The notes below the pieces were generated by a model that saw only the letters and a program-made list of their open reading frames with translations, ran no database searches and was not told the origin of the DNA. A program made the translations under genes and the position numbers. 64,000 bases of DNA from Bradyrhizobium hipponense (GTDB taxonomy: Bacteria > Pseudomonadota > Alphaproteobacteria > Rhizobiales > Xanthobacteraceae). Below are positions 18,393-26,806 of this stretch, piece after piece (positions within the stretch are counted from its first letter, which is position 1; each line of letters starts with the position of its first letter). Location of the stretch: NCBI RefSeq assembly GCF_008123965.1, contig NZ_VSTH01000087.1, positions 1 through 64,000 on the forward strand, read 5' to 3'.

Positions 18393-18944
18393 ATGGGGAA
18401 GGGCCGCCTGCCTTGGGCCGTCATGGCAAGCGTCGCGCTGCTGCTTGTGCTTGCAGGCGTGTCGGCGCGCGCCCAGACGGCATTCGATCGGCCCGGCGGC
18501 GACTATTTCAACACGCCGGTCACGTCGGGTGATCCCGAGGATTGCGCGCTGCTGTGCGAGCGCGATCGCCGTTGCCGTTCCTGGAGCTTCAGCTACCCCG
18601 ACGTAGAAGGCGGCTCGGCAGTGTGCTGGCTCAAGAGCACGGTACCGCCGCGGGTGCCGGAAAGCTGCTGCATTTCGGGCGTGCGCGGCGCCGGCGTGAT
18701 CGAGCCGCGCATCGCGGGCGTGGAGACATCGATTGACCGCCCCGGCGGTGATTTGCGCAATTTCGAGCTCAAGTCCAGCGAAGGCGAGGAGGGCTGCAAG
18801 GCTGCCTGCACCGCCGACAACAAGTGCCGCGCCTTCACCTACGCCCGGCCCGGCTATACCGGGCGCGAGGCGCGCTGCTTCCTGAAAAAGGAAATCAAGC
18901 CACCACGCCGGAAAGCCGGGTTCACATCGGGCGTGGTGCGGTAG
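18393..18944 (+). CDS. Secreted protein with two PAN/Apple domains
   Basis: The 183-residue protein has a signal peptide (about 1-28, ending SARAQ) and two tandem PAN/Apple units of about 70 residues, each opening with a DRPGGD motif (FDRPGGDYFN and IDRPGGDLRN). Each has paired cysteines (CALLCERDRRC in the first, CKAACTADNKC in the second) expected to form disulfides. PAN domains bind protein or carbohydrate partners in the envelope or outside the cell. No catalytic domain is attached. It stands alone after gshA, and its role is unknown. Confidence 0.85.
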   Translation: MGKGRLPWAVMASVALLLVLAGVSARAQTAFDRPGGDYFNTPVTSGDPEDCALLCERDRRCRSWSFSYPDVEGGSAVCWLKSTVPPRVPESCCISGVRGAGVIEPRIAGVETSIDRPGGDLRNFELKSSEGEEGCKAACTADNKCRAFTYARPGYTGREARCFLKKEIKPPRRKAGFTSGVVR

Positions 18945-18957
18945 AGTTCGCGTGCCG

Positions 18958-19049
18958 GTAGGGTGGGCGAAGGCGCGAAGCGTCGTGCCCACCATCCCTC
19001 CGCAATCGCGTTCAGTTGTGGTGGGCCCGCTGCGCTTTGCCCACCCTAC
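18958..19049. repeat. Palindromic repeat (GTAGGGTGGGC family), copy B
   Basis: GTAGGGTGGGCGAAGG at the left pairs with GCTTTGCCCACCCTAC at the right, with inner GTGCCCACC and GGTGGGC arms. It ends seven bases from the stop of the nucleotidyltransferase gene. Confidence 0.88.
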
Positions 19050-19055
19050 CGCATC

Positions 19056-19622
19056 TCACTCCACCGCGAGCACCGTGATCTCGGGCCACAGCGCCTTCCA
19101 TCGCTGGGTCTTCGCTCCGTAGTTCGTTGCGGAGAAATTCGGGCCTGGATTGGGGCGCGCGACGAGGCCTGCGATGTCGTCAAACCCATGCGGCGCGTAG
19201 ACGTCGTAGTCGTAGCCTGCGCGCCTCACGCCTACTTGCGTATTTTGCGTGAGGAAGCGGTCAATGACATCGGTCGAACACGTCAGGGGCGGATAGGGCA
19301 GGCCGTGCTTGCCGGGGTACCACAGATGCACGCGGGCCTGGTTGCGGGTCTCGATCTTGACGCCGAGATGTCCGAGCCGCGCGTTGACGTCGCGGATCAC
19401 GGCGTCCTCCGCTTCCCATGAGGTATCAGGGTCAAAGTAGAATACGTCGTAGTCGGCAATGCCGTGATCTATCGCGCGGCTTGTGAGCACGTTCCACACC
19501 GTCTGCACCAGACATCCCGAGACCAGCCACGCGTCCGGCAGCGCCAGCAGCGCCAACTCGTCGATGATGGCAACGTTGACGGGATTCTTCAGCGCCAGCG
19601 CCAGGAATTCATCGCGGTTCAC
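19056..19622 (-). CDS. Nucleotidyltransferase-fold protein (NTP_transf_6)
   Basis: This 188-residue protein matches the NTP_transf_6 (DUF925) family. LVSGCLVQTVWNVLT is the family signature, followed by an acidic pair in IADYDVFYFDPDTSWEAEDA resembling the metal-binding DxD of polymerase-beta-like transferases. The enzymatic substrate is not known. A GTG at 19622 is chosen as the start; the frame extends to a TTG at 19643, but those codons lie in the adjacent repeat. The gene is packed between two copies of one repeat family (18958-19049 and 19630-19728) with under ten bases on each side. Confidence 0.78.
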   Translation of the reverse strand: MNRDEFLALALKNPVNVAIIDELALLALPDAWLVSGCLVQTVWNVLTSRAIDHGIADYDVFYFDPDTSWEAEDAVIRDVNARLGHLGVKIETRNQARVHLWYPGKHGLPYPPLTCSTDVIDRFLTQNTQVGVRRAGYDYDVYAPHGFDDIAGLVARPNPGPNFSATNYGAKTQRWKALWPEITVLAVE

Positions 19623-19629
19623 AGGGAAT

Positions 19630-19728
19630 CGTAGGGTGGGCAAAGGCGCGCTCTTCGCGCGTTGTGCCCACCGTCTCTCCTCGTTGTGACGGAAATGGTG
19701 GGCACGCTTCCGCTTTGCCCACCCTACG
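19630..19728. repeat. Palindromic repeat (GTAGGGTGGGCAAAG family), copy C
   Basis: CGTAGGGTGGGCAAAGG at the left pairs with CGCTTTGCCCACCCTACG at the right, with GTGCCCACC/GGTGGGCAC inside. It lies eight bases from the preferred start of the nucleotidyltransferase gene and seven from the stop of lepB, so it carries whatever leader the nucleotidyltransferase gene has. Confidence 0.9.
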
Positions 19729-19734
19729 CTTCGC

Positions 19735-20511
19735 TCAGTGCACGGCGGTAAAGAAACGCGCGAGTCTGAAACCGGACAGCCAGGTCCATACCGGCTGGCT
19801 GCGCATGCCGAGATCCCAGGAGCCGAGCACGGCGTCCGCGCGCCCGATCAGATTGTCGATTGGCAAGAGGCCGACGCCGCCGGAGCGCAGCGGCACGCGG
19901 CTATCGGCGGAATTGTCTCTGTTGTCGCCGAGCACGAACAGATGTCCTGCGGGCACCGTGACTTCCTGCGTGTTGTCGAGCGGACCGCTGTCGCGCATCT
20001 TGAAGATCAGATGCGAGACGCCGTTCGGCAGCGTCTCGACATAGCGATAGGCGGGCTCGTTGCTGCCATTATCGTCCTCGGCTGCGCCGACGCCATCCGG
20101 CTTCAGCTCGGCGGGACGGTCGTTGATGAAGAGCTGGCCCTGCCGCATCTGGATGCGGTCGCCAGGCAGCCCCACGACGCGCTTGACCCAGGCCTGCGAG
20201 CGATCGCCCGGCCAGCGGAACACCACGACGTCGCCTTGCTTCGGCGTCTCTGCGAAGACACGGCCGCTCTCGGGAAGGTTGATCTGGATCGGCAGCGATG
20301 AAGTGCCGTAGCCGTAGGGGAATTTCGAGGCGATCAAGGCGTCGCCGATCAGCAGCGTCGGCTCCATCGAGCCTGACGGCACGTAGAACGGCTCGGCCAG
20401 TGCGCCCTTGGCGATGAACACGGCCACTACGATGCCGGCGAGCTGCACCAGCTGTCCGCCCCAGCCGCTGCTCTTCCGCTTGCTGGCGACGGTCGCCTTC
20501 TCGACACTCAT
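19735..20511 (-). CDS. lepB: Signal peptidase I
   Basis: The 258-residue inner-membrane serine protease removes signal peptides from exported proteins. One N-terminal membrane segment (about 20-40) precedes the catalytic serine in PSGSMEPTLLIGD (Ser48). The general-base lysine is in WVKRVVGLPGDRI (Lys110), and VLGDNRDNSADSR is the conserved box E. The start at 20511 is set by a 4-base ATGA overlap with the upstream tldD stop (20508). Rhizobia often carry more than one signal peptidase, so this need not be the only one. Confidence 0.93.
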   Translation of the reverse strand: MSVEKATVASKRKSSGWGGQLVQLAGIVVAVFIAKGALAEPFYVPSGSMEPTLLIGDALIASKFPYGYGTSSLPIQINLPESGRVFAETPKQGDVVVFRWPGDRSQAWVKRVVGLPGDRIQMRQGQLFINDRPAELKPDGVGAAEDDNGSNEPAYRYVETLPNGVSHLIFKMRDSGPLDNTQEVTVPAGHLFVLGDNRDNSADSRVPLRSGGVGLLPIDNLIGRADAVLGSWDLGMRSQPVWTWLSGFRLARFFTAVH

Positions 20512-21935
20512 GCGCCCGTTCCGCCCACCGTAATACGCTCCATCAACAGCGACGGCTGGCCGACGCCGACCGGCACACCCTGGCCGTTCTTGCCGCAGGT
20601 GCCGATGCCGGTGTCGAGCGCGAGGTCGTTGCCGATCATGCGGATGCGGTGCAGGTCGGTCGGCCCGTTGCCGATCAGCATGGCGCCCTTCAGCGGCGCG
20701 CCTAACTTGCCGTTCTCGATCTTGTAGGCCTCGGTGCACTGGAACACGTATTTGCCCGAGGTGATGTCGACCTGGCCGCCGCCGAAATTTGCGGCAAAGA
20801 CGCCGTTCTTTACCGAGGCGAGGATCTCTGCCGGATCGCGGTCACCCGCGAGCATATAGGTGTTGGTCATGCGCGGCATCGGCACATGGGCGTAGCCCTG
20901 GCGGCGGCCGTTGCCGGTCGGCTTCATGTTCATCAGCCGTGCGTTCTGGCGGTCCTGCATGTAGCCGACGAGAACGCCGTCCTCGATCAGCACGGTGCGG
21001 TTGGTCGGCGTGCCCTCGTCGTCGATCGAGAGCGAGCCACGCCTTGAAGCAATGGTGCCGTCGTCGATCACGGTGACGCCCTTGGCCGCGACCTGCTGGC
21101 CCATCAGCCCGGCAAACGCGGACGTCTTCTTGCGGTTGAAATCGCCCTCGAGCCCGTGACCGACCGCTTCGTGCAGCATCACGCCGGGCCAGCCGGCGCC
21201 AAGGACGACATCCATTTCGCCGGCGGGAGCGGGAATCGATTCCAGATTGACCAGGGCCTCGCGCAGCGCGCCGTCGGCCGCGTCACGCCAGTTCTTGCTC
21301 TCGATGAATTCGGCATAGCCGGCGCGGCCGCCATAACCCTTGCTGCCGCTCTCCTGCCGGTCGCCTTGCCCGGCGACGACGGAAATGTTGACGCGCACGA
21401 GCGGGCGAATGTCGCGATAGCTCTCGCCGTCGGGCCGCAGGATCTCGACGACCTGCCAGGTCGCGCCCAGGCTGACGCTGACCTGCCGCACCCGCGGATC
21501 CTTGTCGCGTAGGTAAGCGTCGATCTCGGCAAGCAGCTTCACCTTGGTCTCGAAGCCCGGCGCGTCGAGCGGATTTTCGTCGCCGTAGAGCCGCACATTG
21601 GTGTGCGGAGGCGGCGCTGCAAAGCTGCCGGAATAGCCGCCGCGCACGGCGGCGACCGCGTCGGCTGCGCGAATCAGCGCCGGCACCGATACGTCGGAGG
21701 AATGCGCATAGCCCACGGCGTCGTCCTTGACGGCGCGCAGGCCAAAACCCTGCGAAGTGTCGTAGGTCGCCTGCTTCAGCCGCCCATTGTCGAACATCAG
21801 CGCTTCGGTCTGGCTGTATTCCAGGAACAATTCGCCGTCGTCAGCGCCCGCAAGCCCGCGCGCGACCTCGTGGCGAACCTGGTCGCGGTCGAGATTGGCA
21901 CGTTCGAGCAGGGAGGTCGTGGCAGGATTTGTCAT
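20508..21935 (-). CDS. tldD: Metalloprotease TldD
   Basis: The 475-residue protein is the TldD half of the TldD/TldE heterodimeric zinc protease, which degrades unfolded or modified peptides. The metal motif HEAVGHGLEGDF (HExxxH) is intact, and a GFGLRAVKDDAVGYAHSSD block near residue 75 is typical. The start MTNPATTSLL at 21935 is preferred over ATGs at 21947 and 22010 because GGACGG precedes it. Its stop overlaps the lepB start, so the two are translated together. No tldE/pmbA is seen in the window. Confidence 0.93.
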   Translation of the reverse strand: MTNPATTSLLERANLDRDQVRHEVARGLAGADDGELFLEYSQTEALMFDNGRLKQATYDTSQGFGLRAVKDDAVGYAHSSDVSVPALIRAADAVAAVRGGYSGSFAAPPPHTNVRLYGDENPLDAPGFETKVKLLAEIDAYLRDKDPRVRQVSVSLGATWQVVEILRPDGESYRDIRPLVRVNISVVAGQGDRQESGSKGYGGRAGYAEFIESKNWRDAADGALREALVNLESIPAPAGEMDVVLGAGWPGVMLHEAVGHGLEGDFNRKKTSAFAGLMGQQVAAKGVTVIDDGTIASRRGSLSIDDEGTPTNRTVLIEDGVLVGYMQDRQNARLMNMKPTGNGRRQGYAHVPMPRMTNTYMLAGDRDPAEILASVKNGVFAANFGGGQVDITSGKYVFQCTEAYKIENGKLGAPLKGAMLIGNGPTDLHRIRMIGNDLALDTGIGTCGKNGQGVPVGVGQPSLLMERITVGGTGA

Positions 21936-22049
21936 GCGTCCGTCCATTATCGGATGATGTGAGGCAAGATAATGGTTTCGGAACGGTTCCGCGAGGGCGC
22001 GAAGCCTCACATTACGGAAACAATAGGTTCGCCGCAGGTCCGACCAGGT

Positions 22050-22607
22050 TTACGGCAGCTTGTCGTAGCCCTCGCCCAGTCCGTTCAGGCTGAGCGGGAA
22101 GCCGATGCCCTCTTCCGGTGTCTCGAAGATGATGAAAGTCGCGGTCTTGGCGGTGCGGAGCTGGCCGAGCAGCTTGTCGTCCATGACGACCTCGGCGACA
22201 CAGCCATTGGGCAGGCAGCGGACGAAGCCGGCGCGGCCGACGTCCTGGTTGTCGAGCTTCAGCCCGAGGCCGGAGGGCAAAAGCACGCCGAGGGGGGCGA
22301 CCACCCGCATCAGGCGGCTCTTCTGGTCGGCGGTTTTCAGCACGATTACGGTAAGGCCGGCATTGGAGCGGTCCTCGGCCACCACGCTCTGGATCAGGGC
22401 GCATTGCTCGGTCTGGGCGCCCGGGGGGGTGTCGCAGCGGATCTGCCAGTCGCCATGGACGGAGCGCACCGCACCCTGCGCATGGGCAAGGCCGGGGACG
22501 GCCAGGAGGACGACCGCAATCAGCAGGGTCGCCAGCACCGTAAGGCCGTTAATCTGCCTTGCCAGGGATTTTGCCAGGGATTTTGCCATGGATCTCGAAA
22601 GCCCCAT
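22050..22607 (-). CDS. Invasion-associated locus B (IalB) family protein
   Basis: The 185-residue exported protein has a long basic N-region, a hydrophobic core (about 22-40) and a cleavage site near AHAQG. The mature domain starts VRSVHGDWQIRCDTPP with spaced cysteine pairs (RCDTP, EQCALI, VRCLPNGC), as in IalB-like proteins of Bartonella, Brucella and rhizobia. The role in free-living rhizobia is unknown; an envelope or stress function is usual. The start at 22607 is favoured by AAGGG upstream. The N-region codes AKSLAKSLA from a 12-bp tandem repeat at 22561-22584. Confidence 0.85.
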   Translation of the reverse strand: MGLSRSMAKSLAKSLARQINGLTVLATLLIAVVLLAVPGLAHAQGAVRSVHGDWQIRCDTPPGAQTEQCALIQSVVAEDRSNAGLTVIVLKTADQKSRLMRVVAPLGVLLPSGLGLKLDNQDVGRAGFVRCLPNGCVAEVVMDDKLLGQLRTAKTATFIIFETPEEGIGFPLSLNGLGEGYDKLP

Positions 22608-23062
22608 CGGGGTCGCCCTTCTCGCCTGGATCGCTCGCGCTGGTCGACTGATACGGGAATGACGGCGTCTTGAGGGCGATTCCCAAGCAAATCCCGCGCC
22701 GCCTCAGCCGTCATCGCCTGCACGAATCAGATTCTTGCGCAGCCGTCCGCAAGTGCCTACCGCGGGCAATTGCGCTGTCAAGCCGCAGCGTCCCGGGAAA
22801 CGGTATTTTTGTCTGAAGTTACTAGGAAATATCTTGCGGGTGATCGCTGGCAGAGGGGGCTCAAGACTGCATTGCGATAGATCAAGAATTATGGTTTGAG
22901 AAGCTTGATTTCGGCGTTCTAGCGATCTGGCCCGAATTCCTCTTAGAGGTATTCTTGGAGGTATTCTTAAGCGGCGGTTTGTCGGACGGGCGGGTCGAAT
23001 AAGCGTTGCCCGGAAATAGGGGAGCGCATCTGGGGTGATTTCGTAAGGGGAGCGCGAACGGC
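22608..23062. other. Non-coding upstream region of the cytochrome oxidase operon
   Basis: This 455-base gap separates the divergent ialB-like and coxB genes and must hold both promoters. No credible gene is seen. An 11-base sequence, GAGGTATTCTT, occurs twice in tandem with a 12-base period (22946-22956 and 22958-22968), about 95 bases before coxB. No Fnr/FixK-type box (TTGA-N6-TCAA) was found here. GTAAGGGGAGCG just before the coxB start supplies the ribosome site. Confidence 0.6.
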
Positions 23063-23917
23063 ATGAGCATGTCGATGGGTCGGTTGGGCCGACATCTGCT
23101 GGGATTGGCCGCCGTTGCCGCGGTAGCGGCCGGCATGATGCTGGCAACGGGCGGCGCGGCCTTCGCCGAGCTCGGCCAGCCTGAGCCGTGGGAATGGCAT
23201 CTCCAGAGTTCAGCTTCGCCGGTGATGGACAACATCGTCTGGTTCCACAATTTCCTGTCTGTCCTCATCACCATCATCACGCTGTTCGTGCTGGCGCTGC
23301 TCGTGATCGTGGTGATGAAGTTCAACGCGCGGGCCAATCCGGTGCCGTCGCGGACCACCCACAACACGCTGATCGAGGTAGCCTGGACGCTGATTCCGGT
23401 GCTGATCCTGGTGGGCATTGCGGTGCCGTCCTTCCGCCTCCTGTTCCTCGAGCTTGACGTGCCGAAGGCGGATCTGACCATCAAGGCCACCGGCAAGCAG
23501 TGGTACTGGTCCTACGCCTATCCCGATAATGGCAAGTTCGAGTTCGACTCGCTGATGGCCCAGGAGAAACAGCCGCGGCTGCTCGGTGTCGACAACGAGA
23601 TGGTGGTGCCGGTCAACAAAGTGGTCCGGGTTCAGGTGACCGGGGCCGACGTGATCCATGCCTTCGCGCTGCCGGCCTTCGGCGTCAAGATCGACGCCAT
23701 TCCGGGCCGACTGAACGAGACCTGGTTCAAGGCCACCAAGACCGGCATGTTTTACGGCCAGTGCTCGGAATTGTGCGGCAAGGACCACGCCTTCATGCCG
23801 ATCGCCATACGCGTGGTGAGCGACCAGGAGTTCGCCTCCTGGGTTGAAACGGCGAAGAAGAAATATGCGAGCGGTGGCACCGACACTTACGCCTCCACGG
23901 CCGGCCCGACGCAGTGA
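23063..23917 (+). CDS. coxB: Cytochrome c oxidase subunit II (aa3-type)
   Basis: The 284-residue protein has a signal peptide (about 1-35) and two membrane segments (about 60-85 and 105-125). A periplasmic cupredoxin domain carries the full CuA site: VIHAFALPAFG holds the first histidine, and GQCSELCGKDHAFMP supplies both cysteines, the glutamate, the second histidine and the methionine. QWYWSYAYPDNG is the aromatic electron-entry patch. It accepts electrons from cytochrome c for the aa3 oxidase. It is the first gene of the operon coxB-coxA-ctaB-coxF-ctaG-coxC. Confidence 0.96.
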   Translation: MSMSMGRLGRHLLGLAAVAAVAAGMMLATGGAAFAELGQPEPWEWHLQSSASPVMDNIVWFHNFLSVLITIITLFVLALLVIVVMKFNARANPVPSRTTHNTLIEVAWTLIPVLILVGIAVPSFRLLFLELDVPKADLTIKATGKQWYWSYAYPDNGKFEFDSLMAQEKQPRLLGVDNEMVVPVNKVVRVQVTGADVIHAFALPAFGVKIDAIPGRLNETWFKATKTGMFYGQCSELCGKDHAFMPIAIRVVSDQEFASWVETAKKKYASGGTDTYASTAGPTQ

Positions 23918-23998
23918 GTGTCGGGCAAGGGGACTGAAAGCGACATAAAGGGCGGGACCTCCAAAAGGTCCGAATGGGACGCAAGGCAGGATTTGAAA

Positions 23999-25624
23999 AT
24001 GGCAACGAGCGCAGCGGCACACGGCGATCACGCGCAAGACCACGGACATGACGAGCACGCCCATCCGACCGGATGGCGGCGCTACGTCTATTCGACCAAC
24101 CACAAGGACATCGGCACGATGTACCTGATCTTCGCGGTCATCGCCGGCGTCATCGGTGCCGCGATGTCGATCGCGATTCGTGCCGAGTTGATGTATCCGG
24201 GCGTGCAGATATTCCATGAGACGCACACCTATAACGTGTTCGTGACCAGTCACGGCCTGATCATGATCTTCTTCATGGTCATGCCCGCGATGATCGGCGG
24301 CTTCGGCAACTGGTTCGTGCCGCTGATGATCGGCGCGCCGGACATGGCGTTCCCGCGCATGAACAACATCTCGTTCTGGCTGCTGCCGGCCTCCTTCGCG
24401 CTGCTCTTGCTGTCGACTTTCGTCGAGGGTGAGCCGGGCGCCAACGGCGTCGGCGCTGGCTGGACCATGTATGCGCCGCTGTCGAGCTCCGGCCATCCGG
24501 GCCCGGCCGTCGATTTCGCGATCCTGTCGCTGCATCTGGCGGGTGCCTCGTCGATCCTCGGCGCCATCAACTTCATCACCACGATCTTCAACATGCGCGC
24601 ACCGGGCATGACCCTGCACAAGATGCCGCTGTTCGTGTGGTCGATCCTGGTGACGGTGTTCCTGCTGCTGCTGTCCTTGCCGGTGCTCGCCGGCGCGATC
24701 ACCATGCTGCTCACCGATCGCAATTTCGGCACCACCTTCTTTGCGGCCGACGGCGGCGGCGACCCCGTGCTGTTCCAGCACCTGTTCTGGTTCTTCGGTC
24801 ACCCCGAAGTGTACATCCTGATCCTGCCGGGCTTCGGCATGGTCAGCCAGATCGTGTCGACCTTCTCGCGCAAGCCCGTGTTCGGCTATCTCGGCATGGC
24901 CTATGCCATGGTCGCGATCGGCGGCATCGGCTTCGTGGTGTGGGCGCACCACATGTACACGGTCGGCATGTCCTCGGCGACGCAGGCCTATTTTGTCGCC
25001 GCTACCATGGTCATCGCAGTTCCGACCGGCGTGAAGATCTTCTCCTGGATCGCCACCATGTGGGGCGGCTCGATCGAATTCCGCGCCCCGATGATCTGGG
25101 CGGTGGGCTTCATCTTCCTGTTCACGGTCGGCGGCGTCACCGGTGTCGTGCTGGCGAATGCCGGTGTCGACCGCGTGCTTCAGGACACCTACTACGTCGT
25201 CGCGCACTTCCACTACGTACTGTCGCTCGGTGCCGTGTTCGCGATCTTCGCCGGCTGGTACTACTGGTTTCCGAAGATGTCGGGCTATATGTACAACGAG
25301 ACGCTCGCGAAGGCGCATTTCTGGTTCACCTTCGTCGGCGTCAACCTGGTGTTCTTCCCGCAGCACTTCCTCGGTCTGTCGGGCATGCCGCGCCGCTATG
25401 TCGACTATCCCGACGCGTTCGCGGGCTGGAACCTGGTGTCCTCACTCGGCTCCTACATCTCCGGCTTCGGCGTGCTGATCTTCCTCTACTGCGTGTTCGA
25501 CGCCTTCATGCGCAGGGTCCCGGCGGGTAACAATCCCTGGGGTGCCGGCGCGACCACGCTGGAGTGGACGCTGTCCTCGCCGCCGCCCTTCCATCAGTTC
25601 GAAGTGCTGCCCCGCGTACAGTAA
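23999..25624 (+). CDS. coxA: Cytochrome c oxidase subunit I (aa3-type)
   Basis: The 541-residue, twelve-helix catalytic subunit carries a histidine-rich N-terminus (AAHGDHAQDHGHDEHAH) before STNHKDIGTMY. The CuB/active-site block is HPEVYILILPGFGMVSQIVS, with the His-Tyr pair in it. HFHYVLSLGAVFAIFAGWYY holds the haem a and a3 histidines. The glutamate of the D channel is in the HPE region and the K-channel residues are present, so this is a type A1 haem-copper oxidase. The start at 23999 is chosen over 23918 by family length. It reduces oxygen to water and pumps protons. Confidence 0.96.
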   Translation: MATSAAAHGDHAQDHGHDEHAHPTGWRRYVYSTNHKDIGTMYLIFAVIAGVIGAAMSIAIRAELMYPGVQIFHETHTYNVFVTSHGLIMIFFMVMPAMIGGFGNWFVPLMIGAPDMAFPRMNNISFWLLPASFALLLLSTFVEGEPGANGVGAGWTMYAPLSSSGHPGPAVDFAILSLHLAGASSILGAINFITTIFNMRAPGMTLHKMPLFVWSILVTVFLLLLSLPVLAGAITMLLTDRNFGTTFFAADGGGDPVLFQHLFWFFGHPEVYILILPGFGMVSQIVSTFSRKPVFGYLGMAYAMVAIGGIGFVVWAHHMYTVGMSSATQAYFVAATMVIAVPTGVKIFSWIATMWGGSIEFRAPMIWAVGFIFLFTVGGVTGVVLANAGVDRVLQDTYYVVAHFHYVLSLGAVFAIFAGWYYWFPKMSGYMYNETLAKAHFWFTFVGVNLVFFPQHFLGLSGMPRRYVDYPDAFAGWNLVSSLGSYISGFGVLIFLYCVFDAFMRRVPAGNNPWGAGATTLEWTLSSPPPFHQFEVLPRVQ

Positions 25625-25683
25625 GCAGACTTTCGCGGCGTCCGTGTCGGGCGCCGCGACTCTATAGCGAAGAGTAGGTTTAG

Positions 25684-26628
25684 GTGTCCGTCCTCGATCA
25701 CAACGCCATCGACATCAATCCGAGGATCTCCGAGGCGGAGGTCGGCGACTACATCGCGCTGCTCAAGCCGCGGGTGATGTCGCTCGTGATCTTCACCGCG
25801 CTGGTCGGGATGGCGATGGCGCCGGGGCACTTCCATCCTGTGCTCGCCATCACTTCGCTGCTCTGCATTGCCGTCGGTGCCGGCGCCTCCGGCGCGCTCA
25901 ACATGGCGCTCGAAGGCGACATCGACGCCAAGATGTCGCGCACGGCGAACCGGCCGATACCGCGCGGCCGCATCACCCGGCCCGAGGCGATGACGTTCGG
26001 CATGACGCTCGCCTTCTTCTCGGTGATGACGCTCGGCATTCTCGTCAACTGGATCGCGGGCGCGCTGCTCGCCTTCACCATCTTCTTCTACGTCGTCATC
26101 TATACGATGGGACTGAAGCGCCGGACCGCACAGAACATCGTGATCGGCGGCGCCGCCGGCGCGTTGCCGCCCGTGGTGGCCTGGGCGTCGGTGACCGGCA
26201 CCGTCGACGTCGAGCCGCTGCTGCTGTTCGCCATCATCTTCTTCTGGACGCCGCCGCATTTCTGGGCGCTGGCGCTGTTCCGCTCCGACGACTACGCCCG
26301 CGCCGGCATTCCGATGTTGCCCAACGTCGCCGGTCCGGACGCGACGCGCCTCCAGATCCTGCTCTACACCATCGTGCTGATCGCGGTGGCCGCAGCACCC
26401 TGGGCGCTCGGCTATTTCGACGCCATCTACGGCGTTACCTCGCTCGTGCTCGGCGCGGGCATGCTGGTGTTTGCTATCAACGTGTATATGCGCCGCGAGC
26501 GCAGCCAATCGCTGCGCGCGACCCGCAAGCTGTTTGCCTTCTCCATCTTCTATCTGTTTGCGCTGTTTGCGACCCTGCTGGCCGAGGTCGTGTTCCGGGC
26601 GCTTGCTCCGATCGTAGGGGGCGCATGA
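25684..26628 (+). CDS. ctaB: Protohaem IX farnesyltransferase
   Basis: This 314-residue UbiA-superfamily membrane enzyme starts with GTG. About nine membrane segments and the aspartate-rich motif in NMALEGDIDAKMSRTANRP are visible, with a second conserved motif in FFWTPPHFWALALFRSDDY. It converts haem b to haem o, the first step to haem a for the oxidase encoded upstream. Its stop overlaps the coxF start as ATGA (26625-26628), so translation is coupled. Confidence 0.95.
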   Translation: MSVLDHNAIDINPRISEAEVGDYIALLKPRVMSLVIFTALVGMAMAPGHFHPVLAITSLLCIAVGAGASGALNMALEGDIDAKMSRTANRPIPRGRITRPEAMTFGMTLAFFSVMTLGILVNWIAGALLAFTIFFYVVIYTMGLKRRTAQNIVIGGAAGALPPVVAWASVTGTVDVEPLLLFAIIFFWTPPHFWALALFRSDDYARAGIPMLPNVAGPDATRLQILLYTIVLIAVAAAPWALGYFDAIYGVTSLVLGAGMLVFAINVYMRRERSQSLRATRKLFAFSIFYLFALFATLLAEVVFRALAPIVGGA

Positions 26629-26801
26629 TCGCGGGGATGGCCGACAAACCTGAGCCAGATGGAATCGTCCTCACGGAGGCGCAGAAGAAGAGCCGCCGTC
26701 AGCGCTCGGTTGCAATCGCACTCGCGCTCGGCGTGCTCGTCTTGCTGTTTTTCGCCGTCACCATGGTCAAGGGACCGGCAGTGCTAGTTAGGCCGATGTA
26801 G
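26625..26801 (+). CDS. coxF: CoxF-like small membrane protein
   Basis: This 58-codon gene starts with ATG overlapping the ctaB stop. It encodes a basic/acidic head (MADKPEPDGIVLTEAQKKSR from residue 5), one membrane helix (about 30-48) and a short tail ending VRPM. Small proteins in this slot between ctaB and ctaG are usual in rhizobial aa3 oxidase operons and are called CoxF; their exact role in oxidase assembly is unclear. It ends five bases before ctaG. The start could also be the internal ATG at 26637. Confidence 0.85.
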   Translation: MIAGMADKPEPDGIVLTEAQKKSRRQRSVAIALALGVLVLLFFAVTMVKGPAVLVRPM

Positions 26802-26806
26802 GGAAG

